Assembly (NCBI GenBank): GCA_036346395.1
Contig: CM070606.1
Span: 13,316,915 to 13,380,914 of the forward strand
DNA from: Hsuehochloa calcarea
Lineage: Eukaryota > Streptophyta > Magnoliopsida > Poales > Poaceae
Reading direction: 5' to 3'
DNA: 64,000 nucleotides
Shown: positions 45,995-57,113 of the stretch, piece after piece
Layout: each line of letters opens with the position of its first letter
Numbering within the stretch: position 1 is the first letter of the stretch
The notes under the pieces: generated by a model
Databases searched by the model: none
The model's input: only the letters and a program-made list of their open reading frames with translations
Told to the model about the DNA's origin: nothing
Program-made: the position numbers and the translations under genes

Positions 45995-47010
45995 TCGGTT
46001 GCCATGGGAGTGGAAATTGGCTTGCAGTCACCCATGTTGAAGCGTTTGAGTAGATCTTTAGTGTACTTTGTCTGATGGATGAAAGTTCCTTCCTTGCATT
46101 GCTTGATTTGAAGTCCCAAAAAGTAATTAAGCTCTCCCATCATACTCATCTCAAATTCCCTGGACATAGTGTCAGAAAAGCTGGAAACAAGAGCATTAGA
46201 GGAACCACCAAAAATAATATCATTCACGTAAATTTGAGCAAGCAGGAAGTCATTGTCACGCCTAAGAATGAATAGAGTTTTATCCACTTTACCCATCTCA
46301 AAATTATTTTTAAGCAAGAAGGTCTTAAGTCTATCATACCAGGCTCTAGGGGCTTGTTTAAGACCATACAATGCTTTAGATTGCTTGAAAACACGATTTG
46401 GATACTTGGGATCCTCAAAACCAGGGGGTTGCTTAACATACACTTCCTCCTCTATGAAACCATTTAAAAAAGCACTTTTAACATCCATTTGATATAATTT
46501 AAAACCTTTTGATGCAGCAAATGCGAGCAAAATGCGAATGGCTTCTAGTCTAGCAACAGGAGCAAATGTCTCATCAAAATCTAACCCCTCAACTTGGCTG
46601 AAACCCTGAGCTACCAATCTGGCCTTATTTCTAACCACAGAACCGTCCTCACCTTGTTTATTCTTGAACACCCAACGGGTTCCTATAACATTATGACCAC
46701 CAGGAGGTTCTACTAGGTTCCAAACCTTGTTTCTTTCAAAATTCTCTAACTCCTCATGCATAGCATTTACCCAGCTAGAATCAGATAAAGCATGTGATAT
46801 ATCGCGGGGTTCAAAAGAAGCAACAAAAGCCGAATGAGAGTAGAGATTTGGATCATTATACCTGGAGCGAGTGACTCGCTCATGTAGATTACCTATTATC
46901 TGATCCGGACGATCTTTGTCTATGAATGCGAAGTGGGCGCCGGGTGAGATATCGTTTCTTGACCTTCGCAGTACTGGCGATGATGATGATGCAAAGAGAG
47001 CCTCAATCAA
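45976..47010 (-). pseudogene. Sirevirus reverse transcriptase with YVND active site
   Basis: A 344-codon open frame covers the linker and a complete copia RT: WVFKNKQGEDGSVVRNKARL, LDFDETFAPVARLEAIR, MDVKSAFLNGFIEEEVY and LYGLKQAPRAWYDRL. The catalytic tetrad reads YVND (residues 261-264; AAT codon at 46224-46222) instead of YVDD, so the first metal-binding aspartate of the pair is asparagine. It ends FNMGDCKPISTPM. The frame is otherwise uninterrupted. Confidence 0.9.
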
Positions 47011-47333
47011 GGTGAAGTAGACGTAGCAGGTTCTTGTATCAATATGGGCGCCTCGGCAGCAGCAGATGAGGGAATGATATTAGTTTCGTCCTCATCTTCC
47101 TCCACAAAAATGCTCTCTGTCACCTGTGAATCATCTGTAGCAATTGATCTAGCTCCAGGGCTAGTCTCATCAAAAGTGACATTACAAGTCTCCTGAATAA
47201 GGTTAGTCTCAGTATTAAAAACCCGAAAACCCCTCGAATGAGCAGGATAACCCAGAAATATCCCATCAAAAGTTCTTGATTCAAATTTATCTAAGTTGCC
47301 TGTCTTAAGAATAAAATATTTTGATCCAAAGAC

Positions 47334-48050
47334 TCAAAAATGCGAAACAGAGGGTTTTCTACCAAAACGAAGCTCATAAGGAGTCTTGCCTAAAGATGGT
47401 CTCAAAAAGACACGATTTGTAATATGGCAAGCTGTAGCAATAGCTTCGGCCCAAAATCTCCTCGGTGTGCTATACTCATCTAGCATCGTCCTAGCCATTT
47501 CGACCAAGGTCCTATTCTTCCTTTCCACCACGCCATTTTGTTGAGGGACGTGTGGAGAGGAGAACTGATGCTCAATACCGCGCTCAGCACAAAAAGAAGC
47601 AAAAGAAGCATTTTTGAACTCCGTGCCATTGTCACTGCGGATCGCTCTCAGGGCACCAGGAAGTTCAGAAGCCAAACGAAGAACAAGGTCATGAAAATAA
47701 CCAAAAGCTTCATCTTTTGAAGCAAGAAAGAACACCCAAGAATATCTTGAAAGATCATCGACTATGACAAGAATATACCATTTTCCACCGACTGATCGGA
47801 CTCTAGCAGGACCAACAGTATCCATATGAAGCAACTGTCCTGGTCCGTCAGTCATAACCATAGTCACAGAATGATGTGAGGCGGCAACTTGTTTGCCATG
47901 CCTACAGGGCGCACATACAGTATCTTTGACAGCTTTGAGTTTGGGCAAACCTCTCATGAGATCAAGGTTGCTAACTCGCGTCAGATGATCAAAACCAATG
48001 TGCCACAAACGTCGATGCCAAATCCAGAAATCAGAAGAAGATGTAAGCAA
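47334..48050 (-). pseudogene. Sirevirus integrase (core complete)
   Basis: Zinc region (WHRRLWHIGF, CAPCRHGKQ), then the catalytic core with MDTVGPAR, AIRSDNGTEF and NGVVERKNRT, then FWAEAIATACHITNRV and TPYELRFGRKPSVSHF. The three acidic residues are present. The frame stops at 47334; the integrase C-terminal part (LDKFESRTFDG, about 47330-47160) is in a shifted frame before the RT frame. Confidence 0.9.
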
Positions 48051-48586
48051 ACATTTAAGAGATCCAAAGAAGAGATTACGAAAAATCGGCTCAAAATTCT
48101 ACCAACTCTAGATATTCCAAACACAAGCTCACCAGTAGAATCAAGCACACGATAAGCATTTTTCTTAAAAACAGTCTCATAGCCATCATCAAGAAGCTGA
48201 GAAACAGAAAGGAGATTATACCTAAGCTTGTCCACAAGAGCAACATCCTTTAGAATGAATTTGTTGTTTACCCTAATTGATCCTGTTCCTTCAATTCGCC
48301 CTTGTGTATCATCTCTAAAGGTGATGAAGTCATCACTGTTGCCGCGTGAAAGAGGTGAACCATTTTGAGTTTCGGTCATGTGGCGTGAACATCCGGAGTC
48401 AACGAACCACGTGTTCTTCCCCTTTCCGCGGTAATCCTGAAAATCAAGGAACAGAATAACGATGTGTCTCAATACTGGGGTTAGATAAAAAAGATTTAGG
48501 AATCCAGTACTGAGACACACGTCTAAAAGGAGTATACAAACCAGAAGTACTATCCTTGATTTTATCAATAATTCTGTTATGAGCAA
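47981..48586 (-). pseudogene. Sirevirus protease
   Basis: WFVDSGCSRHMTETQNGSPL carries the DSG triplet. The retropepsin fold continues with VALVDKLRYNLLSVSQLLDDG. The frame overlaps the start of the integrase frame, which is shifted. Confidence 0.87.
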
Positions 48587-48636
48587 TGTTTAAATTAACA
48601 TGGGAATTAAACTGTCTAGGAGCGGTGACCACTAGC

Positions 48637-48692
48637 GGTCAGACCAGCGACCAAATCGGTCCGACCGGTGACCACCAGCGGTCAGACCGGCA
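48637..48692 (-). repeat. palindromic GGTCSGACCG motifs inside gag-pro coding region
   Basis: Three copies of the LTR-type motif lie in about 56 bases between the Gag extension and protease: AGCGGTCAGACC, CGGTCCGACCGG and AGCGGTCAGACCGG. The same motif is otherwise found in the LTRs of this family. Confidence 0.75.
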
Positions 48693-48949
48693 GCCTAAAG
48701 AACATGAGAATTAGGGTATGTAGAAACATAATGATTAGCCTGTGAGAAAAATCTTAATCCAGGTTTATTCCTTTCAGTGTTACCATGTCTCATAAAAGCT
48801 CTAGGTTGCCTGAATGAAATTCTATCAAGATTTTTCCTATCATTTTTCAACCTACGCCAACAGAATTCAATCAAATGCACACCTTTCTTGCAATAAGTGC
48901 AATGGTACTTGGTACCACTAGAAGAAGCATCATTTGAATTAATACAAGG

Positions 48950-49756
48950 TTAGGCAAAACCTGCAGATTTAAAAGATATTTTTGCAGGTTGGGTTTTGAA
49001 TTCAATTAAACCTTTTTCCAAGACTTGAATGACTTTTGGGTTTGAATTGTCTTGAAAAGAATTGAATCCTAAACCTTGCTTCTTATAAGGAGTTTTAGAC
49101 TTGTCAAGAATCATGTTTAATTGTTTCTTACCTTTAGAAAATTTCTCTAATGTATCATGAAGGTAAGCATTTTCTTTTCTCAAGTTAACACAAGCATCAC
49201 AAGTTTTATCCATAGATTTCTCCTTATATAAAGCAATTTCAAGCTTAAGAGCGGAACAAGAAGCACAAGTAGTATTTTCAATATTATCCTTAAGCTTAGC
49301 ATATTTGACTCTAGCGACTTCTAAGATATCTTTGATTTCACGTTCTTTTTCTAAACATGAAGTGCAAGGGCTAGAATCAAACACATCAAAAGCAATCAAT
49401 TTACTAGATTCTAAACATTTTTCACAAGGAGCACTTTTAATTTCATTTAGTTCAGATCTAGCATTCTCAAGTTGTTGTACAGAAATATTATGAGCAGATT
49501 GTAACTTGGTAATTTCTGAATGCATAGCATGACAAGATAAACATTCATCAGGTTCAAGAGTCTTAGCATTTTTAAGCTCTACTTTCAGTTTGTTAATCTT
49601 TGACTCTAATTTCTTATTTTTTGTCATGACAAATTCTAGCGCTTCATCTTGACTAAGCAATTGCTCAACTATAGAATCATATTTAGCAGAAAGCTCATCA
49701 TAAGAAAAAGATACCTCATCATCATCAATGTCGTCGGTGTCAGCCATGAAGCACAT
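48950..49756 (-). pseudogene. Sirevirus Gag C-terminal extension: coiled coil with five CxxC pairs
   Basis: A 268-codon open frame following the zinc-knuckle part of gag, after a frame change. It is acidic at the start (DTDDIDDDEVSFSYDEL), then mainly heptad-like Leu/Lys/Glu sequence. CxxC pairs occur at about residues 72-75 (CLSC), 111-114 (CEKC), 131-134 (CTSC), 164-167 (CASC) and 186-189 (CDAC). Extended coiled-coil Gag is known in Sireviruses. What the paired cysteines do is not evident from the sequence. Confidence 0.8.
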
Positions 49757-49841
49757 GCCAGTGAAGTCTTTGGCCTTCCCTTTCTTTTTGCCTTGAGGGA
49801 TCTCCTCCTCCTTGTCCTCCTCACTCCCTAATCCACATCGC

Positions 49842-50836
49842 TCAAGGATTGATCCTCAAAAGCGGCAAGGACACGGTGGCGGCCTTCACAAATTTATTAG
49901 CCTCATACCTTGATTTGTTGAAAGGGGGCTTCTTCCAATTTGGCTTTCCTTCCTTATGATTGCTCTTACCTTTCAGCTTGGGGCAATTTGCCCGGATATG
50001 ATTGAGCTCACCACATTCATAGCATGTCACCGGACCACCTCTCTTTTTGTTTCTCACATTATTGTAGGCCCGTGTGAATGTTTTAGCTAGAAGAGCTAAC
50101 TCTGTCTCAGGAATACTTTCAAGCCCCTCCTCATAAATCGCAGATAAGCAAGTAAATGAAAAATCAGAAAAAGATTCAAGAGTACCATCAGAAGACCTTT
50201 TGAGAGGATCAGCTATCAATGCCATGTTGTCTTTCTTAGGATGATCAACTCTTTTAATTTCATGAGTCTTGAGTTTACTATAAAGCAATTCTAAAGTAAG
50301 ACTTGAAAGATCAACATTTTCCTCTATAGCAATAGCCTTCATCTCCCACTCCTTGGTGTTGATTGCAGCCAAGAGATGGGTGGCATTTTCAGATTGAGAA
50401 TATTCAATATCAACAGCTTTCATTTGATTAATTACTTTATTAAAACGATTGAAAATGTCATCGATGCTCTCTCCTGGACGCATCTCGAATTTATTGTATT
50501 CACGCTTGTAAACTGTTTGGCGCACCTTTTTGATTTGGGACGAACCCTCATGATATGTTTCGAGAGTGTTCCAAATTTCATGCTTGTGATGGTAAGATTG
50601 CAAATGCGATCATATTCTTGTCTACCAAGCGCACCATATGAAAGATTTTTAGCTTTGTTGTTGTTTGCCACAAGAATCGCTGAAGCAGGTGTTGCAATTT
50701 CAGGAATAACAAGCGGGGCTCGAACAACATCCCAAATAGCTTGTCCCTCCCTCTCAAGAAAGACTCGCATACGGTTCTTCCAATAGGCATAGTCGTGCCC
50801 ATCGAAGATGTGCGGTTTAGTAGAAAACTTATCCAT
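49842..50836 (-). pseudogene. Sirevirus gag N-terminal and zinc-knuckle region, frameshifted
   Basis: It starts MDKFSTKPHIFDGHDYAYWK at 50836. A frame change near 50600 moves to EIWNTLETYHEGSSQIKKV and the capsid region. The CCHC knuckle CYECGELNHIRANC is at about 50028-49987. A further frame break near 49870-49830 separates it from the coiled-coil extension. Confidence 0.9.
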
Positions 50837-50882
50837 CGCCTAAAGTTCAGTGACCGGTTAAGATCAAGAGTGAACTAACCGG

Positions 50883-50894
50883 GCTCTGATACCA
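50883..50894 (-). other. primer binding site
   Basis: Minus strand reads TGGTATCAGAGC two bases after the 5' LTR, complementary to initiator-Met tRNA. Confidence 0.93.
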
Positions 50895-50896
50895 CT

Positions 50897-52682
50897 TGTT
50901 GGACCGAAAAGGCGACTAGAGGGGGGGTGAATAGGAGCACGCTCACTTTTTCACAAAATATGAATTCAACACAATTTCACTCCAATAGCTATGATGAAGC
51001 TATGAAGATCAATATACCAGTACAGCGGAAGACTAGTATTGAATCCAATTAAAACCCCTAAGCAAAATAACAAAGCAACTAAGATTAAGGAATCACACTA
51101 GCACTGGCGGTCTGACCTCTGGACCCAGCCGGTTGGACCGATTGCCGGGCGGTCTGACCGCTGTTGTACTGGCGGTCGGACCGCTCCAAAATCGGTCTGA
51201 CCGGTGATGACGGGCGGTCTGACCGGCCGACTCCAGAACCGATCTGAAACAGTAAAATCAACCCGATGACGAAGTTGCAATTAGGTCAAACTTTTGATTC
51301 TCAACTCCAAACTTTACGAAACTTTGCACACACCTTCTCTATGCTATTGAGGACCTATTCCAATTGAATATTATGATAATTCTTGGATAGATCCTGAACA
51401 ATTGCCAATTGATTAACAGAAGGTCTAAAACCGGGCAAGAACGAAAACTTGATCCTAATACTTGTTCGTGAGAGATTGATGATCAAGATGATGCTAGATA
51501 GATTCACACATATCACAGCAAGCTAATTCACATGAAAGAATCAATCACAAACTCGCGGATCAAGGAAAGCCCTAAAATCACGAAATTGAAAGCAAGAACG
51601 AAAAGAGACTTATCTCAAGCAAACCTTGCATAGATTAAGAACGTGATCGCTATGGATTACACCCACACCATCATGGATCAGTGGTCAATCCAAGATCACG
51701 AAATTCACCTCAAACCATGAAAAGCCCTAGCCTCCACCTCAACTCCCCCTAAGCCAATTAGGGTTTGAAGACAACAAAAGAGGTGAAAAATAGCGAGAGT
51801 GGGGGTGCAGCCCCCATCTCCTCCTATTTGACTTAATTGGGCTCCCGTTAAGGCCCACTAACAAACGGGTCACACACGCACGCTTCGCAAAGCGCCGTCT
51901 TTAACCTTTTGACCTAAACCGCTTCACCATGCGCCATGGATTTGCCAATAGGTCACCCTTGTCCATCTTGTGTCACGCTTGAGTCATTGACCTCACCCGG
52001 CATCGTCGATCGTTCTGGACCTCAACTCTCCAAGTCTAGTCCCGATCCTCCTCGCCGTTGACCGTCGTTGACCACCAAGCAACCTGCACAACCACGGACA
52101 AGCAAACACGAATTCGGGAATAAGTTCTTCACAACTTGACCCATGTTAGTCAAAACATGCATAATGTAAAACATATGCCATGAAACCAATGACTTTGACC
52201 TAACAAAACAATATCGCCACGAAGTTGGCAGACGTTCAAGTCAATACCGGTCCGACCGCTCCATGTGAGCGGTCGGACCGCCTAACGGCCGGACCGCTCC
52301 TCGTGCGGTCGGACCACCCTAGGACTTAGCGAAATTCATGCCCCAAATTCAAACCTTCGGAAATTAAAACGAATAGAACTTCTTACTAGAGACTCCAAAA
52401 ATCATGAGACCAAGTGCATTGGGATCCCCTCACTTGCCTACAACACCTATTTTTGGCCCAGCTCGTTTTGACCACTTTTAGGTCACACCCGGTCCGATCG
52501 CCCGACATGGCCGGTCCGACCGATTTGGGACCGGTCGGACCGCCGATGCTAGGACCGGTCGGACCGCCCCTATCCAGAATGCCTGTAGCTTTGTCGAAAA
52601 CTCGTGAAACGACAAACCGTAAACACCATTGCCAATTGTCACATCATCCTAAGATCTGGAGCATATTCCCATGATATCCACA
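50897..52682 (-). repeat. Sirevirus 5' LTR, TATA-less
   Basis: It starts TGTGGATATCATGGG at 52682 and ends CGGTCCAACA at 50897. It keeps several perfect GCGGTCGGACCGC palindromes (51172-51184, 52269-52281). Where the 3' LTR reads CTCTATTTATAGTGGAGG (plus strand), this copy reads CTCCTATTTGAC, so the TATA box and the following 20-odd bases are gone. Confidence 0.93.
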
Positions 52683-53892
52683 CCTTCCTCTCGTCTCGCA
52701 TCATTGCCTACGTGGCGCGACGTGTCAACTCTCACCCGCCCCCTTTGTGCTGTTCTATGAGCCTAGTCCACGGTGGACTATTGACCGCTCATGGACCTAG
52801 TCCATTGACTAACAGGCCCACAAGTCAGTTATTATCCGTAGGAAACTAATTCCACCGAAAATAAATTCGAGCGATGACGCCAGCATACGTCATAAATGGA
52901 ATTTCCTCTAGAAAAATAATTATAAAATTCCAAAAATCGAAGTTCATCATTTCATGTGATTTTTAAACTTCTAGGAGCTCGTACTTCTTCATACGAACTC
53001 CGTTTTCGACGATTCAAATTTCTAAATTTATATAAAACCAAGATCTAGCTAAATAAAATAAAATAATTTTATTTAGAATTTATTTGAATTTGGGCTGTTT
53101 TCGCGTATAGATTTCGACGACTTCGGAGAGTCAGATTTTGACGCCGTTTCAGAACAACGATTAATCAAGCCAAGCAAGTTACATCTTTGATCATATTTGA
53201 TTACATTATTGTAAATTATTTAAATTATATTTTAAATTATTATTGCATGCTTATTGATATTCAATGTAATTTAAATACCTGTTTTTAAATTATAGTTATG
53301 CCTAAATCCTTTATATTTCCAATCTTGACATTGAAATAAACCTACCATGACACCTTAGATAAAATCTGGTTTATGCAATATTTTGGAAAAAAAATTATGC
53401 TTAGCTATGCTTAGACTTGAAATATTTGATCTGGGAATTTACATCCAAAAATCAAATGTTGATTAAATTGTATCTAGGGCATTAGTGTGTCATGGAAGTT
53501 TACAAATGCTTTGAAAAATGAAATAAAATCAAAAATTGGTTTGGACTTGGGCGAAACAGATAGTTGGTGGGTGCAGGTTTATGCATGGGCTCAATTCGGG
53601 TAGGGTTGAGGCTCAGGGGTTATTTTAGAAGTCACCCAAGTCAGTTAAGGACCGTTCTTCGAGCCGCATACTGCAAAGCTCAACCGTACTACCATATGTC
53701 CTGTATGGGCAGGACTAGGCTAAATAATTTGTAATACCTCATTGTTGTTTATGCCATGTTGTTGTGTGGGTGTTTGTTAGACAAGAGTCCCACTTGGCGC
53801 AAGAGGGCTTCCATGGTGGTTAACCCAATGGAGGTGAAACCTTAGCGGACATAATAACCTTGGAGTAGAGCATTGCAAAGGCCTTGACACGT
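52683..53892 (+). repeat. gypsy-type LTR, segment 2 of the nested target
   Basis: Continuation of 40464-41688 behind the Sirevirus insertion, starting with the second TSD copy. AT-rich from about 52900. 53635-53715 shares phrases (TAAGGACCG, GTATGGGCA) with the minus-strand LTR at 57114-61684. It is cut at 53892 by the next insertion. Confidence 0.72.
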
Positions 53893-56435
53893 TGTAAGAT
53901 AGAGGTGGCCGACTAGAGGGGGATGAATAGGTGGTTTTTTTTTAAAAAAAATCGGCTCTAAACCAATATATAATGCGGAAGCTAATAACAATTGGTTTTG
54001 CACAATTAAAATCTAAATCAACTAGGCTTCCTAAGTGCACCAACAATACAAGAGAGCAATCATACGATGATATAAAACCAATTAAAGCATGTAATGTAAA
54101 TTGCTCAAAGTAAAGCACAAGTAAAAACAAGATGGACACAATTATGTTTTACCGTGGTGTTCGGAGACTTGCCATTCTCCCCTAATCCACGTTGAGGTAA
54201 GCCCAACCACGTTGGACCGGCTCCACTAATTAAGCCAACACCTCCGAGGTAAGTCCAACCACTTGGACCGGTTCCAAACCGAACCAACACCTCGCTCCAC
54301 TATAGTTGCTCTTCCTCCACCCCGGAGATGGCGAGCACCAAACCACTCACAAACATGCCGGGTCTTCTCACAAGCTTCTTGAGAAGATCACCGCACGACG
54401 ACTCCCACGCCGCCTAGGTGCTCGGCAAACACCAAAGTAACAAATTCAAACTTTCACTTGAACTAATCAAGTGTCAACGCTCACGTGGATACACAATCCA
54501 CTACTTAAGGCAACACATGCACTTAGGGTTTGTTCTCAATTCTCACTAAGTGCAACTCATGCACAAAATAGAATGAGAGGCTTGCTCTTATCTCAAAAAT
54601 GAGTATAGCACTCAACAATAGCACCAGCAACAACCAGCACCCTCTCCCAACCGGCCAAGGCTCATATATATAGTCCACACACAAAAACTAGCCGTTGGGA
54701 GAAGATTCCCACAAATCAAAGATAGGCCGGTCGACCACCAACCAATGGCGGTCGGACGCTTCTACGCGCCAACAAGAAAACTAGCCGTTGGGCCTTCGGC
54801 CGGTCGGACCGCCATGCAATGGCCGGTTGGATCGCCACCAAATCGGTCAGACCATCGCAGCTGGCCGGTCCAACCGCCCGATAGAAATTTGGCTAAGTCC
54901 CAAAACGGGCGCTCTCTGGAATAATCGTTCCGCACCAACCCCAGAACTTCCTCACAACGGAAGTTTCGTTTTCTCAACAGCGGAACTTCCGGATAGAGAA
55001 TCCAAGTCAAAGGAAATCGGTCGGACCGCCAACACATGGCCGTTCGGCCGATTACACCGGCCGATCGCAGATGCGCCTGCCGTGTCCGACCGGCACTACG
55101 TATAAAACACATTTGCTTCGCATCAAATGGCGAAACACATTCGCCTATTTGAGTACAATTCCAACAAGGTTACAAGATGATATTCTCAGCTAGTTGCAAA
55201 ACACTTTTGCCAACATTTTAGAATACTCATCACAAAGAATAAGCTACATGGACTTACACCATTTGCAAACTTAAGTCACATGATACAAGGGTTATGCATG
55301 AGCCTCGACTATTTGCAAAACACATTCACAAATAAATAGCATCATGCCTAGATGAGCTAGAGCAACCATATTGAGCTATCAACACATGACCAACTCAAAC
55401 TACTTGTTAAGACCCCTCTTAAAAGTACGACAATCCTATACTAGTAATTCGGTCTTCCAACCAAACACCAAGACCGGTTAAAGGCTAGGAACACATCCTT
55501 AGCCCTAGCTAGTCATACCTTTGCCTTGTAAATTCTTGAAGCTTGATGACGCACATCAACACTTCAAGTCCGGGTCATTAACTCGATAATCATCAACGCA
55601 TGATGATCCTTTGCTTGACATCCATCAACACATGATGGGTCTTCTCTTGTCTTGACGATCAACTCATGATCATCTCTTCTTGATAAGCATCAACTCATGA
55701 TGCATCCTTTACACCAAGCTCTTGACTTGATGATCAACTCATGATCATTCCAAGTCTTCATCATCCTGGAACATAACCTATACATCCAACTCATGAAAAA
55801 TGTTAGTTCCATAATATGATTATCATTAATTACCACACTATACCATTAACTCATAATGGTGGGACAAGATACCTCAATCTTTCCCTCTTTGGTAATTGAT
55901 GATAACCATTTCAAACACAAATAAATTTGATTTGATAAAGGTAACACAACGTGAGTATATATGAACTACATAAGTTACATATACTCACGACATGAGTATG
56001 TAAGAACTACACAAGTTCTATTTTACTCCAACATGAGTATACACAAACTACACAAGTTCTATATACTCAAAACGGATATATTTCAAAGTAAAGATCCCGA
56101 ATATATGTGGAAAATAGAATATGGATCAATACTAATGAAATCACAAAATATAGAACAAAGCTCCCCCTAAATGTGTGCATGCACTAATGTGTAAGGAAAA
56201 CATATGCACATATTCAAGATATTCTTATGGTGGAGTTCTTCCTATATTTTGGATCCGAGGAATGCAACATTATATAAGAGTGCAAGTTGAATGCATACCT
56301 CGTTTGAATTTCACCTTTATAGCCAAATGAGACTGCACTTGGTAATACTAAACAAGAGAGTTAGTCTCATAATTAGATTTGTCATTAATCACCAAAACAC
56401 TCCATTAACTCATAATAGCGGGTCTAGATCTTTCA
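53893..56435 (-). mobile_element. collapsed Sirevirus-like element with TSD CACGT
   Basis: Exact TSD CACGT at 53888-53892 and 56436-56440. 53893-55876 is a complete-looking 3' LTR (minus strand, start TGAGGTATCTTG at 55876, end CTATCTTACA at 53893), preceded on the minus strand by a PPT-like CCAAAGAGGGAAAGAT. Then comes an internal remnant of about 400 bases and a second LTR start at 56435 (TGAAAGATCTAGACC) that runs only about 130 bases. Pol and gag are gone. GGTCGGACCG-type palindromes lie at 54725-55090 and a TATA box near 54666. Confidence 0.82.
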
Positions 56436-57113
56436 CACGTGCTCTAGACTGCTTACCTAAGGTAGTAAGCAGTGGTGTCGACAGATGTCAAACAAACTAG
56501 AGATATCGTGTCTTGTGGGTAAAGTTGTACAACCTCTGTAGAGTGTAAAACTATTCGAATAGCCGTGTCCATGGTCATGGACATGCTGAGCAAAGACACT
56601 CAAAGTTAGACTTTAATTTTGTTTTCAAAATATTTTATAAAACAGTTTATGACATGGATGGGTGTCCATAATAAAAGTTATGGGTTGAAGCCCCGGATTG
56701 GTGCTCGTGTTTAAGTTAGTGTTAGGTTGGTGCATACACTAGCTTTATTAATTCAGTTAAAACTCAATTTTAGATATTGTAAAATTTGAGCTTTTGAACT
56801 TAGTATTGTATTTAAAATGTCGAATATTGCTTTTGCACAAATAACCCTATAAGCCTTCCTTTGAAATATCCATGCATGCATTATCTCTGTTATGGGTGTA
56901 GCTTGTGAGCAAGGAAGTTGTGCTCAGCCTTACTTAATGCAAATAAATTTCAGAGGAGAAGAACTTCGCTATCGGTGTGGATTGCGACGACTAGGCGCTA
57001 CCCCAGTTGATTGCCTGTGACAGATCAGTTGGACTCCACTACTTCTTCATCTTCTGCTGTGTTTGTTTATTTCTGGCTTGTAAGCCTTTCTTGTAATCAA
57101 CTCTTAAATTTAT
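56436..57113 (+). repeat. gypsy-type LTR, segment 3 of the nested target
   Basis: Continuation of the plus-strand LTR. Contains CTATTCGAATAGCCGTGTCC, which recurs inverted in the next LTR at about 58140, showing the two LTRs are related. Cut at 57113; TSD TTTAT at 57109-57113. Confidence 0.72.

Larger units (their letters stand above)
41689..52682 (-). mobile_element. full-length Sirevirus-like Ty1/copia element (11 kb)
   Basis: LTRs of 1.8 kb (41689-43492 and 50897-52682) flank PBS, a long gag, PR, IN, RT, RH and a 1.8-kb non-coding tail with repeated polypurine-like modules. The TSD is exact: CCTTC at 41684-41688 and 52683-52687. Palindrome-rich LTRs, the coiled-coil Gag extension and multiplied PPT modules are recognised Sirevirus features. 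Frameshifts are present in gag and pol, the RT active site is changed, and the 5' LTR lacks a TATA box, so it is non-autonomous. Confidence 0.95.
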
